DNA of 64,000 nucleotides, from contig CALXKS010000005.1 of the NCBI GenBank assembly GCA_944389015.1, positions 1-64,000 on the forward strand, written 5' to 3'. Position 1 is the stretch's first letter, and each line of letters starts with the position of its first letter. Shown piece after piece: positions 26,065 through 34,776 of the stretch. A model generated the notes under the pieces. That model had not been told where the DNA came from. It ran no database searches and was given only the letters and a program-made list of their open reading frames with translations. Made by a program: the position numbers and the translations under genes. The DNA comes from an uncultured Spirochaetaceae bacterium. Lineage in GTDB: Bacteria > Spirochaetota > Spirochaetia > Sphaerochaetales > Sphaerochaetaceae.

Positions 26065-26869
26065 TCTGCGCCTCCTTTCCTGCTGTCTCAGGAAGGACAT
26101 CCTTATAGCGGAAGAGCGAAAGCAGCGTTCTCTTTATCGTTGCATTCGAGAGGTTGTAATAGATGTTGGCATTGTACGCCAATGATATCGCACCGGTCTC
26201 CTCTGATACGACAAGGACTATAGCATCAGACTCCTCTGCCAGCCCAAGCGCTGCTCTGTGCCTTGTTCCGAATGTGGCCTTTATCCCCTTCTGCTCTGAG
26301 AGAGGCAGATAGCATGCCGCATATGCGATCCTTCCTCCCATGACAACAGCAGCTCCATCATGAAGCGGCGTATCATGGTCGAATATCGTGAGAAGAAGCG
26401 TTGATGAAAGGTCCGCATTGAGCTTTGTCCCTGAGTCCAGTATCGATTGGATATCCGTATGGCGGGGGAAGACGATCAGAGCACCCCTCTTCTTCTCAAC
26501 CAGGATGTTGCAGGCATTGAGGATGGAATCGATCTGGTCGCTTGTTGTCTGGCCTCCGATTCTGAAGAGCCTCGATTTCCTGGTGAATGATGACGAGAAA
26601 GCCCTTCTGAGCTCAGGATGGTAGAAAACGCACATGAGCATAAGAAATGGAACAAGAAGCGTTCTCATTATGCTGGTGAGCACATCAAGTTCCAGAGCCA
26701 AGCAGAGAAGATAGACTACAAGAAGGCCGAACAGGAAGCCAATGATCTCTGTCGCCTTCGTATCCGAAAGCGCAATATAAACACGGTAGATCGCAAAAGA
26801 AAGAACTGCGATCTCAACAGCCATCCTTATATAATCACCAACACTAAGCTCTGCAAGAATAGAGAACAC
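26051..26869 (-). CDS. cdaA: diadenylate cyclase, membrane-bound
   Basis: This 272-residue enzyme makes c-di-AMP from two ATP. It has three N-terminal membrane helices (about 13-80) and a cytoplasmic DisA_N domain with the essential DGA (171-173) and RHR (203-205). It starts with GTG behind GGAGTGAT and lies 3 bp after the glycerol kinase stop codon, so the two should be co-transcribed. c-di-AMP usually controls potassium uptake, osmotic balance and wall metabolism. A variant with loss of activity is not suggested. Confidence 0.95.
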   Translation of the reverse strand: MFSILAELSVGDYIRMAVEIAVLSFAIYRVYIALSDTKATEIIGFLFGLLVVYLLCLALELDVLTSIMRTLLVPFLMLMCVFYHPELRRAFSSSFTRKSRLFRIGGQTTSDQIDSILNACNILVEKKRGALIVFPRHTDIQSILDSGTKLNADLSSTLLLTIFDHDTPLHDGAAVVMGGRIAYAACYLPLSEQKGIKATFGTRHRAALGLAEESDAIVLVVSEETGAISLAYNANIYYNLSNATIKRTLLSLFRYKDVLPETAGKEAQNEAE

Positions 26870-26872
26870 TCA

Positions 26873-28378
26873 TCACTCCTCATCAGGCTCGATCCAGTCA
26901 AGAGTACGGCTCACGGCCTTCTTCCAGCATCGTAGCTTATTCTGCCTTTCCTTGTCATCCATAAGAGGCAGCCATCTCATCTGTTCTTTCCAGTATGGCC
27001 TGAGGTCTTCCTCATCCTGCCATATGCCTGCGGTGAGTCCTGCTGCATATGCCGCGCCAAGGCATGTAGTCTCATTGATCCTTGGTCTCATCACAGGAAT
27101 ATTCATTATATCTGCCTGGAATGCCATGAGAGGAACGGAATTAGTCATTCCACCATCAGCTTTAAGGTGGGTGATACGGACCCCGCTGTCCTTCTCCATA
27201 GCATCCTTCAGATCATTTGCCTGGAATGCCGCAGCTTCCAGCACTGCCCTGCATATATGGTTTCTAGTAGCATATCCTGTCAGTCCTGCGATTATCCCAC
27301 GGGCATTGCTATGCCAGTACGGTGCGAAAAGCCCGGAGAATGCTGGCACGATATATACACCACCGCAATCAGGGACCTCCTCTGCAAGGCTGTCCAGCTC
27401 CTGAGGAGTGGATACAAGATGGAGATTATCCCTCACCCACTGCACAAGAGATCCGGCGACAGCGACAGACCCTTCCAATGCGTATCTTGGCTTCTCGCCT
27501 TCTCTGCAATACGCAACTGTCGTAAGCATTCCGTGCTCCGAGACACATGGTTCTGTCCCTATATTCGTGAGCATGAAGCATCCTGTGCCATATGTGCACT
27601 TCGATTCCCCGGGTGAGAAACAAGCTTCGCCGAAAAGCGCAGCCTGCTGATCTCCCAGAATCCCTGAAACAGGAATTGCAGCCCCGAAAGGCCCTTCTGG
27701 ATCCGTATAGCCATAGATCCTGCCGATTGATGGCACGATTGCTGGGAGCATTGACCGGGAAATACCTGTCAGGGAAAGCATCTCATCGTCCCATTCCAGC
27801 GAATGGATATCCATAAGCATATACCGTGAGGCATTCGTCGCATCGGTAACAGGTGCCGATCCCGTCAATCTTGAAACAAGATAGCTGTCAATTGTGCCGA
27901 AGACGATATCGCCATTCTCTGCAGCTTTCCTGACCTTAGGGACGTTATCAAGAAGCCATCGGATCTTCGAGGCGGAGAAATACGGAGAATAAAGGAGCCC
28001 TGTCTTCCTCTTCAGCTTCTCCTCGGGGAAGCTTTTCTTAAGCTCATCGATGCATCCGCTTCCTCTGAGATCCTGCCAGACGATACCATGGTACAGAGGT
28101 CTGCCCGTCGCTTTATCAAAAGGAATGATCGTTTCCCGCTGATTCGTTATACCGACAGCAGCAAGATCTTCTCCGGACAGACCAGCCTTCGAAAGAGCGG
28201 TCCTTATCACCTCGGAAGCATTGAGCCAGATCTCCTCTGCATCGTGCTCCACCCAGCCTGGCCTGGGACAGATCTGCTTATGCTCTTTCTGGGCTGAAGA
28301 GACAACAGTCCCCTCGCTGGTGAATATCATGAAACGGGTACTGGTGGTACCCTGATCGATCGCTCCGATATACTTCAT
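26873..28378 (-). CDS. glpK: glycerol kinase
   Basis: This 501-residue FGGY kinase phosphorylates glycerol to glycerol-3-phosphate in the cytoplasm. It has the N-terminal phosphate loop 'IDQGTTSTRFMIF', the FGGY-type 'GDQQAALFGE', the stretch 'KCTYGTGCFMLTNIG' and the C-terminal 'GGMTNSVPLMAFQADI'. Length and motif order match GlpK closely. No glpF or glpD is next to it. No separate ribosome site precedes the ATG; a TATAAT ends 6 nt before it, predicting a leaderless message that continues into cdaA-cdaR. Confidence 0.95.
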   Translation of the reverse strand: MKYIGAIDQGTTSTRFMIFTSEGTVVSSAQKEHKQICPRPGWVEHDAEEIWLNASEVIRTALSKAGLSGEDLAAVGITNQRETIIPFDKATGRPLYHGIVWQDLRGSGCIDELKKSFPEEKLKRKTGLLYSPYFSASKIRWLLDNVPKVRKAAENGDIVFGTIDSYLVSRLTGSAPVTDATNASRYMLMDIHSLEWDDEMLSLTGISRSMLPAIVPSIGRIYGYTDPEGPFGAAIPVSGILGDQQAALFGEACFSPGESKCTYGTGCFMLTNIGTEPCVSEHGMLTTVAYCREGEKPRYALEGSVAVAGSLVQWVRDNLHLVSTPQELDSLAEEVPDCGGVYIVPAFSGLFAPYWHSNARGIIAGLTGYATRNHICRAVLEAAAFQANDLKDAMEKDSGVRITHLKADGGMTNSVPLMAFQADIMNIPVMRPRINETTCLGAAYAAGLTAGIWQDEEDLRPYWKEQMRWLPLMDDKERQNKLRCWKKAVSRTLDWIEPDEE

Positions 28379-28384
28379 TCCCTG

Positions 28385-28393
28385 ATTATATCA
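28385..28393 (-). promoter_or_regulatory. extended -10 promoter of glpK (leaderless)
   Basis: On the minus strand TGA-TATAAT (28393-28385) is a perfect extended -10. Exactly 6 nt separate it from the ATG at 28378, so transcription would begin at or one base from the start codon. Confidence 0.6.
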
Positions 28394-28407
28394 CACGATT
28401 GGGATTT

Positions 28408-29637
28408 CTATTCATAGAGAGCATCCGTAAAGAATGTTTTTCTGCCGAAATTCCCTGATTTGAGCGCAAATCCTATATCGCCGCTATACATCCATGAAAC
28501 ACCTGGGGCGATTTCCCTTCCGATCCTGAAAGATGAAAGACCTGAAGCCTTCACAACCGAACCGGAAGTCTCACCGCCGCCGACGATGAAACGGCTATAG
28601 CCCGCTTTCATGAAGAGCTTTGTCAGCACAGCAAACAGCGACTCGGTCAGAGAGGCTATATCAAGGCCAGGATAGCGCTCATCCTGTGCTTTTACCTCAT
28701 CTGGGAGTTTGGTCGAATATATCATGGCCGGATACTCTGATGAGGATGACTCCACTTTCTGAAGGATCTTCTCCGCATAATCATCAAGGCCTTTCAGGCA
28801 TTCATCAACGGATACCGCAATCATAAGCGCCCCAGTCTTCCTGTACTCAGCCACCTGCTCGTTAGATGCAGCAGAGCAGGAACCGGAGAAAAGAATCCTC
28901 CTGCCATTTGAAGAAGGAGCCTCGGCCACAGGGTTTCTTCTGCTGCCGGAGAAGATGCGTGAAAGCATTCCTGCAAGGGCTGAGCCACCGGTGACAAGAC
29001 GGAGATCGGAGAATGATTCCGCAATCATAAGCACATCGTCATCATCAACAGCATCGACTATCGCGCAGCCTGATATCTCCCGGAAGATGTCCCTGGCCTT
29101 GCCCGATCTCAATGCATTCTGATCTATCAGGCTCACAGGGAACACTGACTGTCTCCTCAGGATCTCCGGAAGATAGCTGTCCTTCATGGGATTCAATGGA
29201 TGATAGCGCATCGGGGACTCTCCAAGAGGAACCCCATTCACATATAGAATGCCATCCTTGACAGTACGTCCATTGACAGGAAGAGATGGAACAGCGATAG
29301 TCGAGCCTACTCCGAGCTCATCCATCAGTGCCTTCATCACAGGACCGATGTTCCCTCTGTCTGTTGAATCGAACGTAGAGCAGTACTTGAAATAGAACAT
29401 ACTGCATCCGGCATCTGCCAGAGCCTTCGCAGCTTCTGCAGCCTGCCTGGACGCTTCTTCGGGGGCAATGGACCGTATCTGCATAGCAATAACAGCAGCA
29501 TCGCCAGCGGGTACAGCCTTCAGCTCATCAGCAGAAGGAATCCCATTGAAAAGCATTGTCTCCATTCCATTGTTGCGGATAAACCCCGCAGCATCCAGAC
29601 CACCTGTGAAATCATCAGCAATAACACCAAGCTTCAT
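28408..29637 (-). CDS. four-carbon acid sugar kinase (OtnK/DUF1537 family)
   Basis: This 409-residue kinase has the N-terminal 'IADDFTGGLDAAGFI' and the C-terminal 'FIVGGGETSGSVVKAS', the paired signatures of the OtnK family. Members phosphorylate 3-oxo-tetronates or related four-carbon acids. The usual partners (OtnC aldolase/decarboxylase, OtnI isomerase) are not in the window, so the exact substrate is open. AAAGGGAAA precedes the ATG at 29637; an in-frame TTG 6 nt earlier is unlikely. It is 23 bp behind the M16 peptidase gene. Confidence 0.85.
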   Translation of the reverse strand: MKLGVIADDFTGGLDAAGFIRNNGMETMLFNGIPSADELKAVPAGDAAVIAMQIRSIAPEEASRQAAEAAKALADAGCSMFYFKYCSTFDSTDRGNIGPVMKALMDELGVGSTIAVPSLPVNGRTVKDGILYVNGVPLGESPMRYHPLNPMKDSYLPEILRRQSVFPVSLIDQNALRSGKARDIFREISGCAIVDAVDDDDVLMIAESFSDLRLVTGGSALAGMLSRIFSGSRRNPVAEAPSSNGRRILFSGSCSAASNEQVAEYRKTGALMIAVSVDECLKGLDDYAEKILQKVESSSSEYPAMIYSTKLPDEVKAQDERYPGLDIASLTESLFAVLTKLFMKAGYSRFIVGGGETSGSVVKASGLSSFRIGREIAPGVSWMYSGDIGFALKSGNFGRKTFFTDALYE

Positions 29638-29660
29638 TATCAATTTCCCTTTTCAGACTC

Positions 29661-32516
29661 TCACGATGGAAGGCTTCTTGATTCAAAGCCCATAGAGGAT
29701 GCAGAAAGAGACTCCCGCGATGTGACAACCGCAATCCGGCAGTCATTCACAGCCTCTGAGAACCGTTTCGCAGCCTTCTTTATATCATCAGCAGTCAGGG
29801 CAAGTATGCTATTGAGCATCTTTTCCCTCTCATCATCATCTATTCTATAGATTATCCTGCGGATATCAACAAGGGACTTTACGGCAGGAGCCATCGGCTT
29901 GACCCCTTTTGATAGCTCTCCTATGACCGCATCTGAAAGACTTTCCTCCGAGATATCAGCAAAGAGCGGAGAGGAAAGAAAATCAGAGACAGTTCCATCA
30001 AGTCTTGGATCACGATACGAATAGAATGACCATATTCTTTCTATGTAATCCAGATAAGCTCCGACTCCATATGCACCGCCCTGCTCACGCACAAGCTTCC
30101 ATAACGATGTGGAAGAGAGCATTGAGAGATATATCTTGTCGCTGGCAGCTCTCTCGGACATCATAGCCTCTCCCCTTCCTGATATACCGATGAAGGAGAC
30201 GTCGGTCGGGGCTGTATATGCGCTGAAGGCAGGAGAGTCGGGAACGATATGGCAGAAGCTCTTCTTGCCCTTTCCTTCCGGAATCAAGGAAGAGAATCCG
30301 ATGGCAGCCTTCCAGGCCGCTTCCATATCCTTATCCTCTGCCGTGATGTGTATCATCATACGGGCTCTGGCAATCGCTTTCACTGCTGCTGCATTTATCC
30401 GGGACTCAAGCACCCCGGGATCTGAGGAGAGCATATCCCGGACTGTATACCAGCATGTAAGCCCTGCAAGCCTCTCCCCTATGTATAGAGATGGGGAAAG
30501 AGCGGATGCAGCTGCGCTCATTGCATATGTATGGCCGCTGGATATTGAACTTGACTGGAAATCGGTGGAGATATCCGTAAGAGCTGCTTTTATCCTTTCA
30601 TGGGTAATGCCATAGGAAATGAAAAGCTTCCTGAAAAGCTCAAGTCCTTCCCCCTCAAGACCAGGAAGTGATTTCAGACGCGCTGTGAGGAATACCTTCT
30701 CATTTCCTTCTGTATCCGATCCAGATTCAAGGTAGAAAGCATATCCTCCTGACACGAACCTCAGTTCTGTCTGGAACTCAGGATAATCCATTCCCTCTAT
30801 TCCACACATCGAGAGAAGCCTAGCGAATATATTCAGGGCATCGAGCTCCTCATATGAGAAATCCGATACATCGAAAAGGATATCGGTATAGACAATCCCT
30901 CCCGTCATCATCGGCATCAGATAGATTCCATCGCGCACGGAATGCTCTATACGGTTTATACGATGCGGCAGATCATCGACGGAAAGGCGTGGAATGGACA
31001 GGATTGACTCTGGAGAATCTGCTGTATTCTGGAATGCGATGAAATCCTCTTCCGCTTCTTTGCTGTATTCCCCTTTCCTCCTTTCAAGCTCTTCTGAGAG
31101 CGATTCCCTGATGCTGTCGGAATACGATGGATCCTTCTTTATGACCGCAAGAAGCCTGTGATTGTTATTGATCAGGTTCTCCTCGATCCAGTCCTCGAAG
31201 AATCTGGGATTCTCCTCCCACTTTCTCCGTATTTCACCGATAATTCCTGAAGCTGATAGCATCTCTGCCGGATCCGTGCCGAATGCCAGCGCTTTCTCAG
31301 CCTGGAAGAACAGCCTCATTCCCATCGGCATTCCCGCAGGAATCTCCCGCGTGGAGAATTCCATACGCCTTATAGCGGCCTCGATAGCCTTCCTGTCAAA
31401 ACCCGAGGAAGCTATCGAGCGCAGCGTATCCATGATGAATTCTTCGATTCTATCGGCATTCCTGTCATCAGCTCCGGAGAACCCTGCAGAGAACGTAAGC
31501 TCCCTGTAGCTGGAGCTCATACCGCTCTCCGTTGACAGGTCCGTTCCCAGATCCGATTCGGATATTGCCTTGTATAGAGGACATCCTGGCGATCCCAGAA
31601 GTATATCGACTATCAATGAAAGCAATGTGCTGTTTCCAGGTACAGCATTATCCCCAAGCAGCCACGAGACCATCACTGTAGATCCGGAATCCCCATTCTC
31701 TGCGCCGGAACGGGCAAAGTGCTTTCTGGGTTCTTTCCATCGCACGGTCATTCCGCAGCGCGGGATTCTCTCCCCGCCCTCCATGTGGCAGAGGTAGCAG
31801 CTGTCGAGCATGGCAAGCTTTTCATCAAGAGAAAGATCGCCATATAGGAAAAGCATCATATTCCCAGGAACATAGAACTTCCTGTAAGCCTCGAGATACT
31901 CCTCATAGGTCAGCGATGCGATTTCCCTGCAGTCCCCTCCGGATTCATACTTGTATGGAGACTCTCCGAAAAGCGGCTTGATCGCCTCTGATGATACCAC
32001 AGATTCATGCTCCGACATCACTCCAAGCATCTCAGAGAAGACAACGCCTTCGAAATGGAGGCCTCCTTCAGAAGACAGTCTTATTCCCTCCTGCATGAAA
32101 GTCTCACGCCTCAGAAGCGGATCGAATACAGCATCGGTATAGACGGAGAATATATTGTCGAAGTCCTTCATCACAGTCGATGCTGCAGGATAGTATGTCC
32201 TATCAACGCCGGTGAGCGCATTGAGGAATGTATTCGGGCTGTTCCTGACAAGCAGCATGAATGGATCCTTGACAGGATACTTCCTGCTCCCGGCAAGCAC
32301 TGTATGCTCGATTATATGGCTTATGCCCTTTCCCGATGATGGCGGGGTATACACGGAGTATGAGAAGAATCTCTCTTTATCATCATTGAGGACAGCATAG
32401 ACCACAAAGCCTGTTCTGCCGTGCTCAAGGAGGATTCCTTCAGCCTTGTAATCCTCAATGCAGTCAATACGCTTCACGGTAAAGCCGTGCAATACATCAC
32501 CTGTCTTCAGTTCCAT
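29661..32516 (-). CDS. M16C metallopeptidase, PreP-like
   Basis: This 951-residue zinc peptidase has the inverted zinc motif H-x-x-E-H (HIIEH) near the N-terminus and a downstream 'FEGVVFSEMLG' segment carrying the third ligand region. The two-halves architecture is that of presequence protease, a single-chain M16C enzyme enclosing short peptides. No signal peptide is visible, so it acts in the cytoplasm. The frame is open to 32600, but the start at 32516 is preferred: the domain begins there and a promoter (TTGTCA-17-TACTGT) ends 6 nt upstream, giving a leaderless message. The upstream extension would overlap nfo on the other strand. Confidence 0.88.
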   Translation of the reverse strand: MELKTGDVLHGFTVKRIDCIEDYKAEGILLEHGRTGFVVYAVLNDDKERFFSYSVYTPPSSGKGISHIIEHTVLAGSRKYPVKDPFMLLVRNSPNTFLNALTGVDRTYYPAASTVMKDFDNIFSVYTDAVFDPLLRRETFMQEGIRLSSEGGLHFEGVVFSEMLGVMSEHESVVSSEAIKPLFGESPYKYESGGDCREIASLTYEEYLEAYRKFYVPGNMMLFLYGDLSLDEKLAMLDSCYLCHMEGGERIPRCGMTVRWKEPRKHFARSGAENGDSGSTVMVSWLLGDNAVPGNSTLLSLIVDILLGSPGCPLYKAISESDLGTDLSTESGMSSSYRELTFSAGFSGADDRNADRIEEFIMDTLRSIASSGFDRKAIEAAIRRMEFSTREIPAGMPMGMRLFFQAEKALAFGTDPAEMLSASGIIGEIRRKWEENPRFFEDWIEENLINNNHRLLAVIKKDPSYSDSIRESLSEELERRKGEYSKEAEEDFIAFQNTADSPESILSIPRLSVDDLPHRINRIEHSVRDGIYLMPMMTGGIVYTDILFDVSDFSYEELDALNIFARLLSMCGIEGMDYPEFQTELRFVSGGYAFYLESGSDTEGNEKVFLTARLKSLPGLEGEGLELFRKLFISYGITHERIKAALTDISTDFQSSSISSGHTYAMSAAASALSPSLYIGERLAGLTCWYTVRDMLSSDPGVLESRINAAAVKAIARARMMIHITAEDKDMEAAWKAAIGFSSLIPEGKGKKSFCHIVPDSPAFSAYTAPTDVSFIGISGRGEAMMSERAASDKIYLSMLSSTSLWKLVREQGGAYGVGAYLDYIERIWSFYSYRDPRLDGTVSDFLSSPLFADISEESLSDAVIGELSKGVKPMAPAVKSLVDIRRIIYRIDDDEREKMLNSILALTADDIKKAAKRFSEAVNDCRIAVVTSRESLSASSMGFESRSLPS

Positions 32517-32522
32517 ACTGCA

Positions 32523-32573
32523 ACAGTACATTGCCTTCAGCCCTTTGACAAGAATATAACTCCGGCATATCGT
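32523..32573. promoter_or_regulatory. bidirectional promoter with one shared -35 element
   Basis: On the plus strand TTGACA (32545-32550), a 17-bp spacer and TATCGT (32568-32573) stand 6 nt before the nfo ATG (32580). On the minus strand TTGTCA (32551-32546), 17 bp and TACTGT (32528-32523) stand 6 nt before the M16 peptidase ATG (32516). The heptamer TTGACAA serves as -35 in both directions, so RNA polymerase can use only one direction at a time. Confidence 0.65.
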
Positions 32574-32579
32574 TTCCAT

Positions 32580-33407
32580 ATGCTTTTCGTCGGACCACAT
32601 GTATCAATTGCAAAGGATATAAGCCTTGCACCCGTCAGAGCCCATGAGCTTGGTGCTACAGGATTCGCTCTTTTCACGAAGAACCAGAGAGTATGGAGTG
32701 CTCCCCCAATCAGCGAGGAGAGCATCATATCCTTCAGGAAGAACATGGAAGAATGCGGCTTTACCGCAAAGGCGGTCCTTCCCCATGCGGGCTATCTTAT
32801 CAATCCGGCAAGCCCCGATAAGGATCTCTGGGAGAAGTCCCTTTCCCTCTTCCTTGACGAGGCAGCAAGGACTCTGGCATTGGGCCTTGATACGATAAAC
32901 ATCCATCCGGGGGCATACAAGGAAGGTCTTGGCACTGATGGTATCAGAAGGTCTGCTATGATGATGGATGAAGTTCTGGGGCAGATGCCAGGGCTCAGGA
33001 TCGCAATTGAGAACACAGCAGGTGCGGGAACAATCCTGGGATCATCATTCGAAGAGCTCGACGAGCTGCTGTCAGCGGCCAATGAGAAGGACAGGATAGG
33101 CTTCACTCTTGACACTGCACATCTTTTCGGAAGCGGCTACGATGTCGCCTCCGATCCTGACAGCATCCTGGACTCTTTCTTCTCCAGATTCGGGAAGGAT
33201 AAGCTATATGGCATGCACCTCAATGACTCAAAAGTCCCTCTTGCATCCCATAAAGACAGACATGAAAGCATCGGGAAAGGACTTATCGGCAAAGAGGCCT
33301 TCCTTGCAATCGTGAAACGCCAGGAAGTACAGGATATACCTCTTGTGCTTGAAACGATAGATGAGACGCTGTGGAAGGATGAGATAAAGATGCTTCTCAG
33401 TGCCTGA
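32580..33407 (+). CDS. nfo: endonuclease IV (AP endonuclease)
   Basis: This 275-residue zinc AP endonuclease cuts DNA 5' of abasic sites in base-excision repair. With the ATG at 32580 as residue 1, the zinc ligands fall at His69 (LPHAGYLIN) and His109 (NIHPGAY), the same numbers as in E. coli Nfo. Glu144 (IAIENT), Asp178 and His181 (LDTAH), His213 (GMHLND) and Asp226/His228 (KDRH) follow. The frame is open upstream, but this numbering and the promoter layout fix the start. It lies divergent from the M16 peptidase. Confidence 0.95.
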   Translation: MLFVGPHVSIAKDISLAPVRAHELGATGFALFTKNQRVWSAPPISEESIISFRKNMEECGFTAKAVLPHAGYLINPASPDKDLWEKSLSLFLDEAARTLALGLDTINIHPGAYKEGLGTDGIRRSAMMMDEVLGQMPGLRIAIENTAGAGTILGSSFEELDELLSAANEKDRIGFTLDTAHLFGSGYDVASDPDSILDSFFSRFGKDKLYGMHLNDSKVPLASHKDRHESIGKGLIGKEAFLAIVKRQEVQDIPLVLETIDETLWKDEIKMLLSA

Positions 33408-33426
33408 TATGCGTATATAGACCCTA

Positions 33427-34776
33427 TCAGATCCGCGACAGGATCATGCCGATGGCAATTGACGCACTGCGCCAGAGGGCATTGGCCTTTGCCTCATCAA
33501 GCGTGACCCCCATTCCGACAGCAGATGATGCCTGATCATATGCCTCCGATGGTCTTGATCTGTCAACAAGCAGTGCTCTGGCATCGGAACGGACGGACCA
33601 TCCCCTTGATGTTTCCGCTATATCTGTAATACCGATACGGAGCAGCAGGAAATGGCTTCTCTCCGGATAACGTGCCAGCATATTTATATAAACGCCCTCG
33701 TCATCATCACCACTGGCTTTTGCCACCAGATACCCTGCCCCGATGTCATCAACAACATCCTGTATGATGGTATAGGCATCGCCACCTTCCACGATATTCC
33801 CGTTCTCATCGTAGAACGTGACCCCTATCACGGTATCGTCGGCATCGTATGCGGAATATCCTTCCATCCTGTACGCAATGCTTCTTTCGCTTAAAAGACG
33901 ATAAAAACCATCAAGGAATCCTTCAGGTGCATTGAGCTCTATAGCGCGCATCGCATCAGAAGGAAGAGATACGGAGAAGATCACCTCCGAATCCCTGATT
34001 GTATACGGATCCGTTACATAGAAAGCAAACCGGCCCCTGCTATCTGTCAGGCAGGTAACCGAAGCACGTTCACGGTTTCCATCTGCATCGAACCTCTCGT
34101 ATGATGCATCGATCTTCCCAGAGACAATGTATGGATGGAATATCCCTTTGCTGCGCTTTGCCGTGACTACCCCATCGCCGTTTGCTTCCAGCTCGATATT
34201 CCCAAGGTATTCCATCGCCATGGCCAGTATTGAACTGCTATTGAGCGATTCATCCTCAACGGGACCTTCAAGAGAGACCGCAAGGGCTCTCAGCGTACTG
34301 TCCAGGGCTTCAGTGTCCTCATTTGCGCGGTATCTTTCCCCCGCGCTGTCAAGATAGCCTCTTATCCTGTCTTCCCGCTCAAGCATCTGCACATAATCCT
34401 CGCTCATCAGGGAATTATAGGAAGACTCCGGTGTGACAACTGCGACATAGTACTCGAATCCTCCACCGGACGGGGTGGAATATTCAGAATTGATATACGT
34501 TCCCAGTTCTGCTATCCCATCGGTGCTGACGATCTCCCTCAGATAGTATTGGGAGAGATCATAGCCTGCACCGGCACTCATCGATGACAGTGCATCATCA
34601 AGCGCCGCAGTACGAGCTTCTGGGATGTTCTCTCCATATCCATGGCCGATGAACACAAGAGAGCCGAATATCACAGGAGGCCGGCGGATCCACTCAGGAC
34701 CAACATCATCCTGTCCTGTAATGCAGGATGAAAGGATAAGAACCATGCACAATAGAAGCGGGAAAAGTCTTTTCAG
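33427..34776 (-). CDS. LPP20-like lipoprotein, probably starting at CTG
   Basis: This 449-residue lipoprotein has the N-terminal pattern P-x-W-I ... F-I-G-x-G-x-G ... A-R-x-x-A-L-D-D-A seen in LPP20/LpoB-like envelope lipoproteins. The rest is unassigned and contains a carboxypeptidase-like beta segment. The only in-frame ATG falls inside the signal peptide (MVLILSSC). A CTG at 34776 lies 6 nt after GGAGG, overlaps the previous stop codon as CTGA and gives KRLFPLLLCMVLILSSC, a complete lipoprotein signal peptide. It is the last gene of the pepT/barrel-protein/lipoprotein operon. Confidence 0.75.
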   Translation of the reverse strand: MKRLFPLLLCMVLILSSCITGQDDVGPEWIRRPPVIFGSLVFIGHGYGENIPEARTAALDDALSSMSAGAGYDLSQYYLREIVSTDGIAELGTYINSEYSTPSGGGFEYYVAVVTPESSYNSLMSEDYVQMLEREDRIRGYLDSAGERYRANEDTEALDSTLRALAVSLEGPVEDESLNSSSILAMAMEYLGNIELEANGDGVVTAKRSKGIFHPYIVSGKIDASYERFDADGNRERASVTCLTDSRGRFAFYVTDPYTIRDSEVIFSVSLPSDAMRAIELNAPEGFLDGFYRLLSERSIAYRMEGYSAYDADDTVIGVTFYDENGNIVEGGDAYTIIQDVVDDIGAGYLVAKASGDDDEGVYINMLARYPERSHFLLLRIGITDIAETSRGWSVRSDARALLVDRSRPSEAYDQASSAVGMGVTLDEAKANALWRSASIAIGMILSRI

